Assembly: GCF_000967915.1 (NCBI RefSeq)
Contig: NC_022549.1
Span: 186,001-250,000, forward strand
Reading direction: 5' to 3'
Length of the DNA: 64,000 nucleotides
DNA from: Paracholeplasma brassicae
GTDB lineage: Bacteria > Bacillota_I > Bacilli_A > Acholeplasmatales > UBA5453
Part shown: one piece after another, positions 54,665 through 63,099 of the stretch
How positions within the stretch are numbered: position 1 is the first letter of the stretch
How the letters are laid out: every line of letters begins with the position of its first letter
Notes under the pieces: generated by a model
The model's input: the letters and a program-made list of their open reading frames with translations, nothing else
The model's database searches: none
Told to the model about the DNA's origin: nothing
Made by a program: the position numbers and the translations under genes

Positions 54665-54877
54665 ATGAAAGAAAAAATTCATCCAAAATACCAAGTTGTT
54701 AAATGCCACTGTGTAACTTGCGGTAACGAATTTGAATTAGGTTCAACAGCAAAAGAAATTCGCGTTGATACATGTTCAAATTGTCACCCATTCTATACAG
54801 GTCAAGATACATTCACAGCAGCAGCTGGACGTGTTGACAAGTTTAACAAACGTTATGGTATTGACACAAAGAAATAA
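54665..54877 (+). CDS. rpmE: Ribosomal protein L31 (zinc-type)
   Basis: 70-residue large-subunit protein. It has the cysteine set of the zinc-binding (C+) form: KCHCVTCGNEF with Cys 14, 16 and 19, and DTCSNCHPFYTGQ with Cys 37 and 40. ATG 54665 has GAAGGAG at correct spacing; ATG 54659 is too close to that site. Monocistronic, with strong promoter and terminator. Confidence 0.95.
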   Translation: MKEKIHPKYQVVKCHCVTCGNEFELGSTAKEIRVDTCSNCHPFYTGQDTFTAAAGRVDKFNKRYGIDTKK

Positions 54878-54898
54878 TCAGTCGTTAAGAAGAAATAG

Positions 54899-54926
54899 AC
54901 GTAGCCTAAAAAGCTACGTTTTTCTT
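54899..54926 (+). terminator. Intrinsic terminator
   Basis: ACGTAGC / GCTACGT stem, seven-base loop, T-run. Confidence 0.82.
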
Positions 54927-55107
54927 CATTTTACCTAGGATTATTTATGGGTTTTTCAATGAAAATTATTTCATAAAAAATAGGGTTGATTCTTTGATTT
55001 GTTTTCCTTATACTAGAAGTAGCGAGATTAACTAAGGTCATTCTCTTTTTATTTTGTCGAATATAATAATCACAATAAATTATAACATTAAAATGAGGTG
55101 GAACACG

Positions 55108-55710
55108 ATGCATCAACCAATTTTTGGCGGCTGGATTGAAGTCGTCTGCGGACCAATGTTTGCAGGTAAAACAGAAGAAATCATCAGACGTATTCGCAGA
55201 TTAGAATACGCCAAGAAAAACGTTTTGGTTTTTAAGCCAACCATCGATAATCGTTACGCGACCGATGAAATCGTTTCTCATAATAAGACAAAAGCAAAAT
55301 CAATTAATATCAATCAAGCCAGGGAAATCTTGGATCACATCAAGGAAAATACGCACGCGGTCGTGATCGACGAGGCTCAATTTTTAGACGATGAAGTCGT
55401 TGATGTGGCAGAATACCTAGCGAATAAAGGCATTCGCGTCATTGTGGGTGGTCTTGATAGAGACTTTAGAGGTGAGCCGTTTGGGCCAATGCCGCAGTTA
55501 CTTGCGGTGGCGGAGTTTGTCGTTAAACTGACAGCGATTTGTGTGGTAAGTGGGCAACCAGCCACACGGACACAACGTCTAATTAATGGCAAGCCAGCGA
55601 GATACGACGATGAGATTGTCCTAGTTGGGGCAAGCGAATCCTATGAACCAAGATCAAGAGAATTCCATGAAGTCATTGGCAAGGTTAACCGATTTGAAGA
55701 TGACAAATAA
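55108..55710 (+). CDS. tdk: Thymidine kinase lacking the zinc-binding cysteines
   Basis: Type II thymidine kinase of 200 residues. P-loop GPMFAGKT at 15-22, VIDEAQFL near 88, and the lasso-region PATRTQRLINGKPARYDD. In zinc-type Tdk the lasso is held by two CxxC pairs; here they read CVVSGQPATR and PRSREFH, so three of four cysteines are missing. The fold appears otherwise intact. The start ATG 55108 follows GAGGTGG. It overlaps tadA by 11 bases. Salvages thymidine, fitting the nucleoside scavenging seen elsewhere in the window. Confidence 0.94.
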   Translation: MHQPIFGGWIEVVCGPMFAGKTEEIIRRIRRLEYAKKNVLVFKPTIDNRYATDEIVSHNKTKAKSININQAREILDHIKENTHAVVIDEAQFLDDEVVDVAEYLANKGIRVIVGGLDRDFRGEPFGPMPQLLAVAEFVVKLTAICVVSGQPATRTQRLINGKPARYDDEIVLVGASESYEPRSREFHEVIGKVNRFEDDK

Positions 55711-56158
55711 AGACGAGTATTACATGAGCTTAGCGATTAAAGAAGCAAAAAAAGCTTCTTTAAAAGACGAAGTTCCAATTGGTGCGGTGTTGGTGTATGA
55801 AGATAAAGTGTATGCCAAAGCACATAACCTTAGGGTAAAAACTAACAAAACTGCCTCACACGCGGAAATGTTAGTCATCGAGAAGGCAAACAAGAAGTTC
55901 GGGTCTTGGCGATTAGAGGACATGACGCTTTATGTCACTCTAGAACCTTGTCCGATGTGTGCTGGAACGATTCTGCAATCACGAGTAAAGCGCGTGGTGT
56001 ATGGGGCAAACGATCCAAAGGCTGGCGCCCTTGGTAGCGTTTTTAATTTATTTGAACATAAATTTAATCACACGGTGGAAGTAACTTGTGGTATACTAGA
56101 AGAAGAGTGCAGTGAACTCATTAAATCGTTTTTTAAAGAGTTACGCCAAAAGAATTAA
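55700..56158 (+). CDS. tadA: tRNA-specific adenosine deaminase TadA
   Basis: Deaminates A34 to inosine in tRNA-Arg(ACG). 152 residues with the cytidine-deaminase-fold zinc motifs HAE (54-56, in TASHAEMLVIE) and PCPMC (83-87). The TadA-specific SRVKRVVYGANDPKAGALGS follows. The start ATG 55700 lies within the end of tdk; ATG 55724 is an alternative. The SRP RNA gene follows after only four bases, matching the conserved tadA-SRP RNA order of Firmicutes. Confidence 0.93.
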   Translation: MTNKDEYYMSLAIKEAKKASLKDEVPIGAVLVYEDKVYAKAHNLRVKTNKTASHAEMLVIEKANKKFGSWRLEDMTLYVTLEPCPMCAGTILQSRVKRVVYGANDPKAGALGSVFNLFEHKFNHTVEVTCGILEEECSELIKSFFKELRQKN

Positions 56159-56162
56159 ATCC

Positions 56163-56274
56163 GTATCCCTATGAGGCATCACCATTCAATTGTAGCGAGT
56201 GAACCTGGTCAGGTCTTGACTGAAGCAGCCATAAGCTTTGTTATGATGTGAGTGGTGATGCTTGATAGGGATAC
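56163..56274 (+). ncRNA. ffs: Signal recognition particle RNA (small, 4.5S-type)
   Basis: The invariant core GGTCAGGTCTTGACTGAAGC followed by AGCC is at about 56207-56230, containing the Ffh-binding asymmetric loop and apical region. The 5' end GTATCCCTAT, AGGCATCACCA pairs with the 3' end TGGTGATGCTT, ATAGGGATAC, giving one long hairpin of about 112 bases without an Alu domain. It may be processed from the tadA transcript or use a promoter within tadA. The classic GGAA-type tetraloop is replaced here by a TTGA-like loop. Confidence 0.93.
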
Positions 56275-56291
56275 AATAATCAAATAGATAG

Positions 56292-56315
56292 AGAACCTTT
56301 AGGGTTCTTTTTTTC
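56292..56315 (+). terminator. Intrinsic terminator after the SRP RNA
   Basis: AGAACC / GGTTCT stem and seven T, 18 bases after the RNA. Confidence 0.8.
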
Positions 56316-56402
56316 TTATTCATCTCAAGTCATTCTATATTATAAAAATTATAAAATTTATGAAAGCACTTTTAAATAATGACATTATTTGATGCAAATG
56401 GC

Positions 56403-56432
56403 TTGGTGTAAATAAAAAGTCTGTGATACAAT
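56403..56432 (+). promoter_or_regulatory. Promoter of the Nqr-like operon
   Basis: TTGGTG (56403-56408), 18 bases, TACAAT (56427-56432), about 57 bases before the first gene. Confidence 0.5.
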
Positions 56433-56489
56433 GAAGGCAAATATAGTTTGGGATACTAAGTATCCTCTAATTAGAAAGCGGTGAACTGA

Positions 56490-57404
56490 ATGAATGAAAA
56501 AATGCCAAGCCACTTAGCGGTTTTAAACAATCGTAATTTGGTCATTATGATTGGTGCGCTATTGGTTATTTTACTTGGGGCGACCTTTATCTTTGGGGCC
56601 TATAGTTTGTTAATCGCAGGGGTTGCGATTGTCTTTAGTGGGTGCGTTGAGTTAATATTTGCGAAAACGAGAAAAAAAGGTCTCGATTATAGCATATTAA
56701 TCACACCTCTTATTTTTGCGTTAACGATGCCACCATCGGTCCCACTTTGGGTGGTTGCGATCGGTGCGAGCTTCGGGACTTTTTTTGCAAAAAGTTTATT
56801 TGGTGGTTTGGGTAAAAACATCTTTAACCCAGCCATGGTCGGTTATATTTTTGTTACAATCTCGTTTCCAAGGTATTTAAACACACAGTGGTTAAACCCA
56901 AAAACCGATGTGATTGGGAGTGTGACCCCATTAATTGGTTTAAATGGTGGTAATCTTAGTGAATCTTATATGGATTTATTGTTGGGTGTTGTGCCTGGAT
57001 CACTAGGGGAGACGTTTCGTATTGGTATTCTAATTATAGGGCTTCTCTTAGTCGTTCTAAAAATTGTGGACTGGCGTATTCCGGTCTCAATTCTAGGTAC
57101 GGTATTTATCGTTAATTTGATTGGAAATCAGTTGAATGAAACCTATTTTAGTGACCCGGTCGCATCTTTACTAGTCGGTAGTGTGCTTTTCGGTAGTTTC
57201 TTTGTCGCAAGTGACCCAGTATCGATGCCGGTTTCTAACTGGGCGAAAGTAATTTATGGCATTGGGATTGCGGCAATCATCTTAATTATTCGTGGTAACC
57301 CTGGCGCATACCCAGCCGGCATGGCGTTTTCTGTGGTGATTATGAATGCGTTTAGTCCGTTAATTGATTCATACTTTATTAAAGAAGCGGGTGAGCTTGT
57401 ATGA
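56490..57404 (+). CDS. NqrB/RnfD-like membrane subunit
   Basis: A 304-residue membrane protein with about eight or nine helices, related to RnfD and NqrB. FGGLGKNIFNPAMVGYIFV and ASDPVSMPVSNWAKVIYGIG are family segments. It is shorter than NqrB (about 410). The FMN site, usually SGATPL, reads GSVTPLIG. First gene of a five-gene set whose order B-C-D-E-F is that of nqr, but no nqrA precedes it. Preceding gap holds the SRP RNA, its terminator and this promoter. Confidence 0.88.
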   Translation: MNEKMPSHLAVLNNRNLVIMIGALLVILLGATFIFGAYSLLIAGVAIVFSGCVELIFAKTRKKGLDYSILITPLIFALTMPPSVPLWVVAIGASFGTFFAKSLFGGLGKNIFNPAMVGYIFVTISFPRYLNTQWLNPKTDVIGSVTPLIGLNGGNLSESYMDLLLGVVPGSLGETFRIGILIIGLLLVVLKIVDWRIPVSILGTVFIVNLIGNQLNETYFSDPVASLLVGSVLFGSFFVASDPVSMPVSNWAKVIYGIGIAAIILIIRGNPGAYPAGMAFSVVIMNAFSPLIDSYFIKEAGELV

Positions 57405-57994
57405 GACAATACATCAACATGTTAGTGTTTGTTGTGATTTTGGGGTCCGTGGTTTCTTTCTTACTTGTTGGGGCGGATTTGCTGACCAAAGACCGAATCG
57501 CAAGAAATGACGAAGCGTTATTAAAGAGTTCGATTTTAGATGCTTATGACATCAGTTATAGTTTTAATACGGTGTTTGAACGTTTTGATGAAACGGTTGA
57601 AGAAGTGGTTATTGAAGACACAACGTTTTATATTGATAAAGAAACAAACCGTGTGTCCTACATTTTCAAAGGTTCCGGGGTTTGGGGGCCAATCGAAGCG
57701 ATTATGACGCTTGAGGCGGATTTTAAAACAATCGTTTCAATTTCAATTTTAGCGCAAGAAGAAACACCTGGTCTTGGTGGTGTGTTGGCTGAGGCTTGGT
57801 ATTTAGAAAAATACAGTGGGACTGTACTTTCTGATCAAAGTCCCTACATTATTATCAGACATGGGAATGAGGATAATCTACCAAATGAAGTCGATGCGAT
57901 TACAGGCGGAACAAGAACCTCTGAAGCTTTTATGAAGATGGTTAATGAAACCTACCCGATGTATAAGACGTTATTTGAAAGTAGAGGTAATTAA
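57401..57994 (+). CDS. NqrC/RnfG-like flavinylated subunit
   Basis: 197 residues with an N-terminal membrane helix and an extracytoplasmic FMN_bind domain. GSGVWGPIEAIMTLE and the EETPGLGG motif are present, and the flavinylation site reads DAITGGTRTS, close to the consensus [ST]GATx[ST] with Gly for Ala. It therefore probably carries covalent FMN placed by the ApbE protein at 52.4 kb. ATGA-type overlap with the preceding gene. Confidence 0.9.
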   Translation: MRQYINMLVFVVILGSVVSFLLVGADLLTKDRIARNDEALLKSSILDAYDISYSFNTVFERFDETVEEVVIEDTTFYIDKETNRVSYIFKGSGVWGPIEAIMTLEADFKTIVSISILAQEETPGLGGVLAEAWYLEKYSGTVLSDQSPYIIIRHGNEDNLPNEVDAITGGTRTSEAFMKMVNETYPMYKTLFESRGN

Positions 57995-57995
57995 G

Positions 57996-58622
57996 ATGAA
58001 ATGGATTCGTATTAAATACACTAAAACCTATAACCTCTTAAAGGACGGGCTTGCCACAAGTAATCCAATTGTGATTGCCGTCTTAGGGATTTGTTCCTCA
58101 CTTGCGGTATCAAACAAGGTTGAAAACGCGATCGCGATGGGTCTAGGTGTGACCTTTGTTGTGATGGCCTCAAGCATGCTCATTTCAAGTATGAGAAGTA
58201 TTATTCCAGCCAAAGTTCGAATGGTGACTTACATGGTGGTCATTTCGACGTTTGTGATTATGTTTCAAATGTTTCTAGATGCGTACTTTCCAACGATTGC
58301 CAAAAGCTTAGCGGCTTACGTCGGTTTGATCATCACCAATTGTATTGTGATGGGTAGAGCTGAGGCGTTTGCGGTTAAAAACCCAGTCAAGTATTCCATA
58401 GTTGATGGGTTTGCTTCAGGTATGGGTTATATGTTCATACTGGTTGTTGTTGCAATCATCAGAGAAGCCTTAGCGTTTGGAACCATCTTAAACATGAGGG
58501 TCATGCCTTTAAGTTTTACGAATTGGTCTGTCATGGCCTTAGCGCCTGGTGGGTTCTTTGTGATGGCGCTCTTCATTTGGGGCATTCGAGAATGGCTTAA
58601 GTATTACGAAAGTGAGGTGTAA
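57996..58622 (+). CDS. NqrD/RnfE-like membrane subunit
   Basis: 208-residue membrane protein with six helices. Seen: NPIVIAVLGICSSLAVSNKVENA with the conserved helix cysteine (LGICSSLA), and GLIITNCIVMGRAEAFAVKN. Homologous to RnfE at 50.4 kb but clearly diverged, so it is a second complex rather than a recent duplicate. The start ATG 57996 follows the NqrC-like stop by one base. Confidence 0.93.
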   Translation: MKWIRIKYTKTYNLLKDGLATSNPIVIAVLGICSSLAVSNKVENAIAMGLGVTFVVMASSMLISSMRSIIPAKVRMVTYMVVISTFVIMFQMFLDAYFPTIAKSLAAYVGLIITNCIVMGRAEAFAVKNPVKYSIVDGFASGMGYMFILVVVAIIREALAFGTILNMRVMPLSFTNWSVMALAPGGFFVMALFIWGIREWLKYYESEV

Positions 58623-58625
58623 TTT

Positions 58626-59207
58626 GTGAGTAATCTAATTGAACTTTTTGTTGCAACGATATTAAATCACAACATTGCACTGGTCTACATTTTAGGGATG
58701 TGTCCATTAATTGCTATTTCGACGAACGTGAAAAATGCCAAAGGGATGGGGATTGCGGTTGTTTTGGTTGTTACCTTAACGGCAATGATCAACTACCCGA
58801 TTTATCAATTATTAAAACAAACCGAAACAACGAGTTTAGCACTGTTGGTTTTCATTATTACGATTGCGGCAACCGTGCAAGTCTTAGAGATGTTAATGGA
58901 TAAGTATTTACCTAAACTCTATAACGCGTTTGGTATTTATTTACCACTAATTACCGTAAACTGTGTGGTCTTAGCGGTATCATTGTTCTTTGTTAACCGT
59001 ACGTATAATTTTGCGGAAACCACGGTGTTTTCGTTTGGATCGAGCGTTGGTTGGATGCTAGCGATCGTTTTAGTTGCTGGCATTCGAGAAAAAATGGCGA
59101 AGCACAGTGATGTACCAAGAGGTTTAAAAGGCAAAGGGATTGTCTTTGTCATCTTGGGCATCTTAGCGTTAGCGTTTATTGGATTTACTGGCTTAGCTAG
59201 TATATAA
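58626..59207 (+). CDS. NqrE/RnfA-like membrane subunit
   Basis: 193-residue membrane protein with six helices. NIALVYILGMCPLIAISTNV near the N-terminus and LPLITVNCVVLAVS in the middle hold the conserved cysteines. The GTG start at 58626 is set by GAGGTG at 58614-58619. Partner of the NqrD-like subunit. Confidence 0.93.
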   Translation: MSNLIELFVATILNHNIALVYILGMCPLIAISTNVKNAKGMGIAVVLVVTLTAMINYPIYQLLKQTETTSLALLVFIITIAATVQVLEMLMDKYLPKLYNAFGIYLPLITVNCVVLAVSLFFVNRTYNFAETTVFSFGSSVGWMLAIVLVAGIREKMAKHSDVPRGLKGKGIVFVILGILALAFIGFTGLASI

Positions 59208-59219
59208 GGAGGATATTCT

Positions 59220-60296
59220 ATGAATCCGTTTGTACCGATTATATTGATTGGTGGTTTAATACTCATTACCCTCTTTTTAATTGTCATTGATAAACTACTT
59301 GGTGGTGGCAAAGAAAAGATGTTACTTGTCAATGAGGATACCATCATACCTGTAAAAAATGAAGATACGTTATTAAATACGTTATCGAATCAAAAAATCT
59401 ACATTCCTTCAGCGTGCGGAGGAAAAGCGACGTGTGGGTTTTGTAAGTTTCGACTCATTGAAGGTGGTGGTGAGGTTAAACCAACCGAACTACCATTTCT
59501 ATCCAAAGAAGAAAGAGATTTAGGCATTCGTTTGTCTTGCCAAGTAAAAGTCAAGGACGACATGAAAATTGAAATCCCAAAGGAGTTACTGCACGCGAAG
59601 GCTTACCAAACGAAAGTCGTTGAAATCATTGAGCAAACCTATGACATCAAATTGGTTCGGTTTAAATTAATTGACCCGGACAAAATGGAATTTAAACCGG
59701 GTCAATACGCACAAATTAAAGTCCCCGGCATTGATGTGATTCGGGCTTACTCAATCGCATCTAACCCAAAAGACACATCAGAAATCGAGTTGATTATTAG
59801 ACAAGTGCCTAACGGTAAAGCAACAACGTTTGTCCATAAAGCCTTACAAGTAGGCGATAAAATCACACTGACGGGGCCCTATGGTGATTTTTATTTAAGA
59901 GACAGTGGTAGAGAAATGATTTGTATCGCTGGTGGCTCAGGTAAAGCACCAATTAGAAGTATCCTATATTACTTAAAAGACCGCGGCATGACGCGTAAAG
60001 TCACTTATTTCTTTGGGGCGAAATCCAAAAGAGATCTCTATATGACCGAAGAATTCGAACAGTTAATGACTGAATTTCCAAACTTTACTTACGTGCCAGC
60101 TCTATCAGAACCGCTTGAAGAAGACAATTGGAAGGGTGAGGTTGGTTTAATTACCGACGTTGTTGATAGACACACCGATGATCTAAGTGAAGCAGAAGCC
60201 TATTTGTGCGGCTCACCAGGGATGATTAACGCCTGTAACAAAGTCTTAAGTAAACACAAAATTAAAGAACACAACGTTTTCTTTGATAAGTTTTAA
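59220..60296 (+). CDS. NqrF-like NADH dehydrogenase subunit (2Fe-2S plus FAD)
   Basis: 358 residues: an N-terminal membrane helix (about 5-26), a plant-type [2Fe-2S] domain with cysteines 66, 72, 75 and 107 (SACGGKATCGFC, LSCQV), then a ferredoxin-reductase module. The latter has FAD motif RAYSIASNP, NAD-binding AGGSGKAPIRS and the C-terminal CGSPGM. This is the NADH-oxidising subunit of Na+-NQR, which distinguishes this set from an Rnf complex. Strong AAGGAGG site. A terminator follows. Confidence 0.94.
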   Translation: MNPFVPIILIGGLILITLFLIVIDKLLGGGKEKMLLVNEDTIIPVKNEDTLLNTLSNQKIYIPSACGGKATCGFCKFRLIEGGGEVKPTELPFLSKEERDLGIRLSCQVKVKDDMKIEIPKELLHAKAYQTKVVEIIEQTYDIKLVRFKLIDPDKMEFKPGQYAQIKVPGIDVIRAYSIASNPKDTSEIELIIRQVPNGKATTFVHKALQVGDKITLTGPYGDFYLRDSGREMICIAGGSGKAPIRSILYYLKDRGMTRKVTYFFGAKSKRDLYMTEEFEQLMTEFPNFTYVPALSEPLEEDNWKGEVGLITDVVDRHTDDLSEAEAYLCGSPGMINACNKVLSKHKIKEHNVFFDKF

Positions 60297-60310
60297 ATGA
60301 AATTTGACGA

Positions 60311-60344
60311 AATCAGTGGGCAATATCGCTCACTGATTTTTTTA
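60311..60344 (+). terminator. Intrinsic terminator of the Nqr-like operon
   Basis: AATCAGTG / CACTGATT stem and T-run. Confidence 0.87.
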
Positions 60345-60416
60345 CATTTGTTTTCAAAACTGTTTAGTCTAGCAGATATTATGATATAATATCAAATAGT
60401 GGAGGTATATTATTAG

Positions 60417-61031
60417 ATGAAATTACAATATCATGTATTTAAAACGTTAAAAGAACCAGTGGAAACTCAAGACTTAGGTGAACGTAGTGTGGAGGTTCAT
60501 AGCATGAACCAAACACCTTACTTAGCAAAATACGCGTCAAAAGGTCAATTTGCTGTTTGGACATCCGATGGAAAGGAATACAAATTACTGATTGAAGATG
60601 GCTACTATGAAGTCATGAAAGAATTATACGATAAAAAAATCAACAAAGTATGGATATCATTCTACGAAGAAGCTGATAAGGTTCGAAGTGGGTTAATGTA
60701 TAAAATCGTGTTACCGATGATCGCACTTGCGATGTTGGTGGCGGTATTATTTTCAACCATTCCAGCGTTACAACAATTCCAAAGCGTGGCACTTATTGCC
60801 ATACTTGCGGTGATTTTAGTTGCGAACATTTTACAAACGAATTTGATGAAAAAGAAAATTGAACAAGCCAGAGCAAACTCAATTACTGAGATTAAACGCA
60901 TTCGTGGAAAAGAACGTTTTGAAGAAATACTAGAAGCGCAAGCGAAGTATTACGATACTTACTTTAATACCGAAGTGGTTGAAGAAGTAAAAGAAGACAT
61001 AGACAATCAGGATTCTAATTCTGAAAAATAA
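60417..61031 (+). CDS. Hypothetical membrane protein, 204 residues
   Basis: I do not recognise it. A soluble N-terminal domain of about 95 residues is followed by two adjacent membrane helices (about 98-116 and 124-142). The C-terminal tail is charged and probably helical or coiled-coil, ending in an acidic stretch. A GGAGG site precedes ATG 60417 at rather long spacing. It lies between a terminator and transketolase and may be co-transcribed with the latter (19-base gap). Confidence 0.72.
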   Translation: MKLQYHVFKTLKEPVETQDLGERSVEVHSMNQTPYLAKYASKGQFAVWTSDGKEYKLLIEDGYYEVMKELYDKKINKVWISFYEEADKVRSGLMYKIVLPMIALAMLVAVLFSTIPALQQFQSVALIAILAVILVANILQTNLMKKKIEQARANSITEIKRIRGKERFEEILEAQAKYYDTYFNTEVVEEVKEDIDNQDSNSEK

Positions 61032-61050
61032 ATAAAAGTGAGGACATGTT

Positions 61051-63012
61051 ATGAATCAAACAATCGATCAATTAAGTATTAACACCTTGAGATTTTTAGC
61101 GGTTGATGCCATTAACAAGGCAAACAGTGGACACCCAGGGATTGTTTTAGGTGCCGCGCCAATGGCGCACATGTTGTTTACAAAACACATGCATATATAC
61201 CCTAAAAAACCAAATTGGTTCAACAGAGACCGCTTTATTCTATCTGCGGGTCACGGTTCGATGTTACTTTACGGATTAAACCATTTATCTGGGTTTAAGG
61301 TGAGTTTAGAAGATTTAAAGAACTTTAGACAAATCGGAAACACACCAGGTCACCCAGAATACGGTCACACCGATGGGGTAGAAACCACCTCAGGTCCATT
61401 AGGTCAAGGAATTTCTAATGGGGTTGGTATGGCCATTGCTGAGGCACACTTGGCAAAAAAATACAACAAGCCAGGCTATGACGTCGTTGATCATTACACG
61501 TATGTGCTTTGTGGTGATGGGGACTTACAAGAAGGCGTTGCACTTGAAGCACTGAGCTTAGCAGGCCATCTAGGCTTAGGTAAGCTGATTGTACTATTTG
61601 ACTCAAACGACATTCAATTAGACGGGAAAACGGATTTAGCGTTTTCTGATGACCACAAGAAGAAATTCGAATCAATGAATTGGCATTACCAAAGAGTAGC
61701 GGATGGCAATGACATTGATTTAATTAATAAAGCCATTAAAAAAGCGAAAAAAGAAGACAATAGACCATCGGTGATTGAAGTTAAGACAATCATCGGTTAT
61801 GGGACAACCCTAAGTGGGACCTCAAGCGTCCACGGCTCTCCAATTGGATTTGAACGCCGTGAGGAAATGAAACAATTTTATTCATGGCCACATGACGCAT
61901 TTGATGTGCCGCAAGAAGTTTACAAGCATTACAAAACAAAAGTATACAACCGTGGTCACCGTACGTATCGTAAATGGGTTGACATGGTTGAAGAATACGC
62001 TCAAAAATTCCCACAAGAGGCTCAAGAATTAAAGAGTTCAGTGCTTCAAGATTTCAGTGTTTCAATTGATGCCCTACCAAAATTTGAATTTGGTGGACAA
62101 GTCTCAACACGTGCCGCATCCGGTAAGGTTCTGGATTATTTATCCAAAGAATACCCATGCATCATGGGCGGGTCTGCCGATTTAACAGCCTCAACCATGG
62201 CTAAAGGCGCAGACGGTCATTTCAGCAAAGAAAACCGTTTGGGCAGAAACATTAATTTTGGTGTTCGTGAGCACGCCATGGGCGCAATCACCAACGGGTT
62301 AACTCTACACGGTGGTATTAAAGCATTCTCTGGGGCATTCTTTGTCTTCTCAGACTACATGAAACCATCCTTAAGACTAGCTGCGATCATGCGAATCCCA
62401 TCAATCTTTGTTTTCTCACACGACTCAATTGCCGTGGGTGAGGATGGACCAACGCACCAACCGGTCGAACAATTAGCAGGTCTTCGTGCCATTCCAGGTT
62501 TAAACGTGATTCGTCCAGCAGACGCTAACGAAACAGCACAAGCTTGGGCAGTTGCTATGAATTCCAAACACACACCAACCGCCATTATTACAACCAGACA
62601 AAACGTGAAAACCCTAAGAGACACACCACACCCTCAGTTCAACCGTGGCGCATATGTGATTTCTAAGGAAGAAGGGCCACTCGATGGTATCCTACTTGCC
62701 GCTGGTAGTGAGGTATCACTTGCGGTTGAGGTTCAGTCATTGTTAAAAGAAAAGAATAAATACGTACGCGTGGTTTCAATGCCAAGCATGTACATGTTTG
62801 ATAAAGAAAAACAAACCTACAAAGACGAAGTGCTTCCAAAAGGCGTAAAAACCTTAGCGCTTGAAATGGGTAGCTCAATGCCTTGGTACAAATACACACC
62901 AAACGTTTATGGCATTGATTCTTATGGGGTATCTGCTCCACTTGCGGTGGCCATCAAACATTTTGGATTTACAAAAGAAAAAGTGGAAGAAGTATACTTA
63001 AACATCAAATAA
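61051..63012 (+). CDS. tkt: Transketolase
   Basis: Thiamine-diphosphate enzyme of the non-oxidative pentose phosphate pathway; 653 residues, normal. N-terminal [18 protein letters not shown], the ThDP motif [20 protein letters not shown] and [14 protein letters not shown]. The pyrimidine domain has the catalytic glutamate in [11 protein letters not shown]-terminal domain present. It would feed ribose-5-phosphate from the nucleoside operon into glycolysis. Confidence 0.96.
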   Translation: MNQTIDQLSINTLRFLAVDAINKANSGHPGIVLGAAPMAHMLFTKHMHIYPKKPNWFNRDRFILSAGHGSMLLYGLNHLSGFKVSLEDLKNFRQIGNTPGHPEYGHTDGVETTSGPLGQGISNGVGMAIAEAHLAKKYNKPGYDVVDHYTYVLCGDGDLQEGVALEALSLAGHLGLGKLIVLFDSNDIQLDGKTDLAFSDDHKKKFESMNWHYQRVADGNDIDLINKAIKKAKKEDNRPSVIEVKTIIGYGTTLSGTSSVHGSPIGFERREEMKQFYSWPHDAFDVPQEVYKHYKTKVYNRGHRTYRKWVDMVEEYAQKFPQEAQELKSSVLQDFSVSIDALPKFEFGGQVSTRAASGKVLDYLSKEYPCIMGGSADLTASTMAKGADGHFSKENRLGRNINFGVREHAMGAITNGLTLHGGIKAFSGAFFVFSDYMKPSLRLAAIMRIPSIFVFSHDSIAVGEDGPTHQPVEQLAGLRAIPGLNVIRPADANETAQAWAVAMNSKHTPTAIITTRQNVKTLRDTPHPQFNRGAYVISKEEGPLDGILLAAGSEVSLAVEVQSLLKEKNKYVRVVSMPSMYMFDKEKQTYKDEVLPKGVKTLALEMGSSMPWYKYTPNVYGIDSYGVSAPLAVAIKHFGFTKEKVEEVYLNIK

Positions 63013-63033
63013 GGCGAGCAATCGCCTTTCTTT
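63011..63033 (+). terminator. Weak intrinsic terminator
   Basis: AAGGCGA, loop GCAA, TCGCCTT followed by TCTTT; the T-tract is interrupted. Confidence 0.6.
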
Positions 63034-63099
63034 GACGATTAAGGCCAGTCTTTTAAATTGGCCGAAATCGTTTTACACACAAACTTAGGAAGTGATATT

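Noticed and set aside
56490-60296. Calling the second set another Rnf complex
   Set aside because: Its last gene is an NqrF with [2Fe-2S] and FAD/NADH domains, and no RnfC or RnfB is present, so Nqr-like is the better description.
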